A DNA stretch of 6,338 bases, taken from assembly GCA_023142215.1 (NCBI GenBank), contig JAGLJW010000076.1:1-6338 (forward strand). Direction: 5' to 3'. Both the position numbers and the translations under genes were made by a program. The DNA is from Candidatus Parcubacteria bacterium (GTDB lineage: Bacteria; Patescibacteriota; Patescibacteriia; Patescibacteriales; UBA12075). Every line of letters begins with the position of its first letter. The first letter of the stretch is position 1. Positions 5,622-6,338 of the stretch are shown piece by piece. The notes below the pieces were generated by a model, which worked only from the letters and a program-made list of their open reading frames with translations, was not told the origin of the DNA and ran no database searches.

Positions 5622-5700
5622 CGGCTCAGACTCCTGAACTTCTCCGCTTCGTTCCAGAAAAACTTCTTTTATCCCTGATGTTATACGAAATTGCCGAGCC
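5622..5700. repeat. palindromic repeat-like intergenic element 3
   Basis: GGCTC (5623-5627) and GAGCC (5696-5700) bound the element. Inside, CTGAAC (5634-5639) and GTTCCAG (5651-5657) form a hairpin with one bulge. On the minus strand the core reads CTGGAACGAAGCGGAGAAG and then TTCAGGAG. The GAAGCGGAG style of core and the extra GC content relative to its surroundings recall the two elements near rpoD, although the sequences differ. Only one copy is in the window, so calling it a mobile or dispersed repeat is an inference. Confidence 0.4.
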
Positions 5701-5749
5701 AAGCAACAGATTTATTAACTTTAATTCAAATTAAATGATGAGAGTTAAA

Positions 5750-6334
5750 ATGAATTCAAAAACAAAAATCCTAATTGGTATTTTAGCGGTAGGGGTTATT
5801 TTTTTTAGTGGATTATTTATTTTGGAGCAAATCTCCAAACAACAACCAATTGAAAAAGCAGCCAATGGTGGCGAAATAGTTGATGGTCTTCAACTCATAG
5901 TTGAGCCATTAAATGGATTGATGGATGAGGCAGGATTATATATATTCCAAAAAAATGAGCCATTCAAAATTAAAGTTACTTTAGAAAATACAGGCGATAA
6001 AGAGTTAAATTTACTTATTCCTGATGGTCAAACTGTTTTTGATAAAGTTTTTTACTTCCAAATTCTGGACATCAATGGAACGGTAATAGAAACAGATACA
6101 CGGCTCATTACCATGTTCTCCGTGGCAACCATAGGTCCAGAAAAGATACTTCTACAACCTAATGAAAAACATTCTTTTTTCACACATATTAACAGTGAGG
6201 TTAGTAGTAAAGATTATAGTGTAGAGCATCATCATTTTGATACTAACCTTGTACGGAAATTCCCCGATATATGTTTTGATGAAAAATATTGCAAAATAAG
6301 AGGCATCTATGATGGGACTGTCGCCAATCACTAA
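5750..6334 (+). CDS. membrane-anchored protein with probable extracytoplasmic beta-sandwich
   Basis: I do not recognise a named family. With the start at 5750 the protein has 194 residues. Two in-frame ATGs at 5735 and 5738 would add five residues; I prefer 5750 because a GAG lies 5 bases before it and the usual Met-Asn-Ser-Lys lead follows. One membrane segment (ILIGILAVGVIFFSGLFIL, about residues 7-25) follows a basic N-terminus, so the rest should face outward. The outer part begins GLQLIVEPLNG and contains FKIKVTLENTGDKELNLLIP, the pattern of an immunoglobulin-like beta-sandwich. Later strands include FYFQILDINGTVIET and KILLQPNEKHSFF. Two cysteines close to the C-terminus (CFDEKYC, about 175 and 181) could form a disulfide. 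It ends soon after KIRGIYDGTVANH, where such domains often continue with one more strand, so the TAA may be premature. Confidence 0.75.
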   Translation: MNSKTKILIGILAVGVIFFSGLFILEQISKQQPIEKAANGGEIVDGLQLIVEPLNGLMDEAGLYIFQKNEPFKIKVTLENTGDKELNLLIPDGQTVFDKVFYFQILDINGTVIETDTRLITMFSVATIGPEKILLQPNEKHSFFTHINSEVSSKDYSVEHHHFDTNLVRKFPDICFDEKYCKIRGIYDGTVANH

Positions 6335-6338
6335 AAAA

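Noticed and set aside
5680..5693. TTATACGAAATTGC, similar to part of a lox or attC site
   Set aside because: There is no matching inverted arm at the right spacing, and the attC core pattern GTTRRRY is not met.
5611..5727. Read-through of TGA as glycine, joining the coding remnant to the next segment
   Set aside because: No in-frame TGA occurs in rpoD or dnaG, where glycine is encoded by GGN, so TGA is a normal stop. The segment after it is the palindromic element.

Overview
The window is AT-rich bacterial chromosome. It reads as a genome of the Candidate Phyla Radiation (Patescibacteria) or a similar lineage. That placement is inferred from four things: a primary sigma factor with a long lysine-rich N-terminal tail, a compact DnaG, start codons that mostly lack a clear Shine-Dalgarno sequence, and small anchored proteins I cannot assign to a family. 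TGA behaves as a stop: it never occurs in frame in the roughly 1,080 codons of rpoD plus dnaG, so the Gracilibacteria-type recoding is not supported.

Left part (1-3689), all minus strand. A tRNA 5' half, probably tRNA-Asn, is cut by the window edge. An AT-rich spacer follows, carrying two palindromic elements that resemble dispersed bacterial repeats. Then comes the macromolecular-synthesis pair: dnaG (primase) is upstream of rpoD (primary sigma factor), 55 bases apart, with a hairpin in the gap. This couples replication priming and housekeeping transcription in one transcript, as in many bacteria.

Middle (3690-4632), about 940 bases without a protein gene. This is the most interesting part. 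A GC-rich island (44% by my count, against 15-20% in the flanking 60-base blocks) has its own minus-strand promoter (TTGACA plus an extended -10), a 9-bp helix joining its two ends, and a textbook UUCG-loop intrinsic terminator. I read it as a structured noncoding RNA of about 255 nt, of a class I cannot name. To its right lies a diverged tandem duplication with a 139-base period. Both copies keep the same two successive inverted repeats, and one copy carries a perfect extended -10 promoter inside the loop of the first.

Right part (4633-6338), plus strand. It holds a small predicted lipoprotein, a coding remnant of about 106 codons with no usable start codon, a palindromic repeat-like element of about 79 bases, and a single-pass membrane-anchored protein with a probable extracytoplasmic beta-sandwich domain. 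That last gene may end early, just before the window edge. This part looks like accessory or decaying sequence next to the conserved dnaG-rpoD block.
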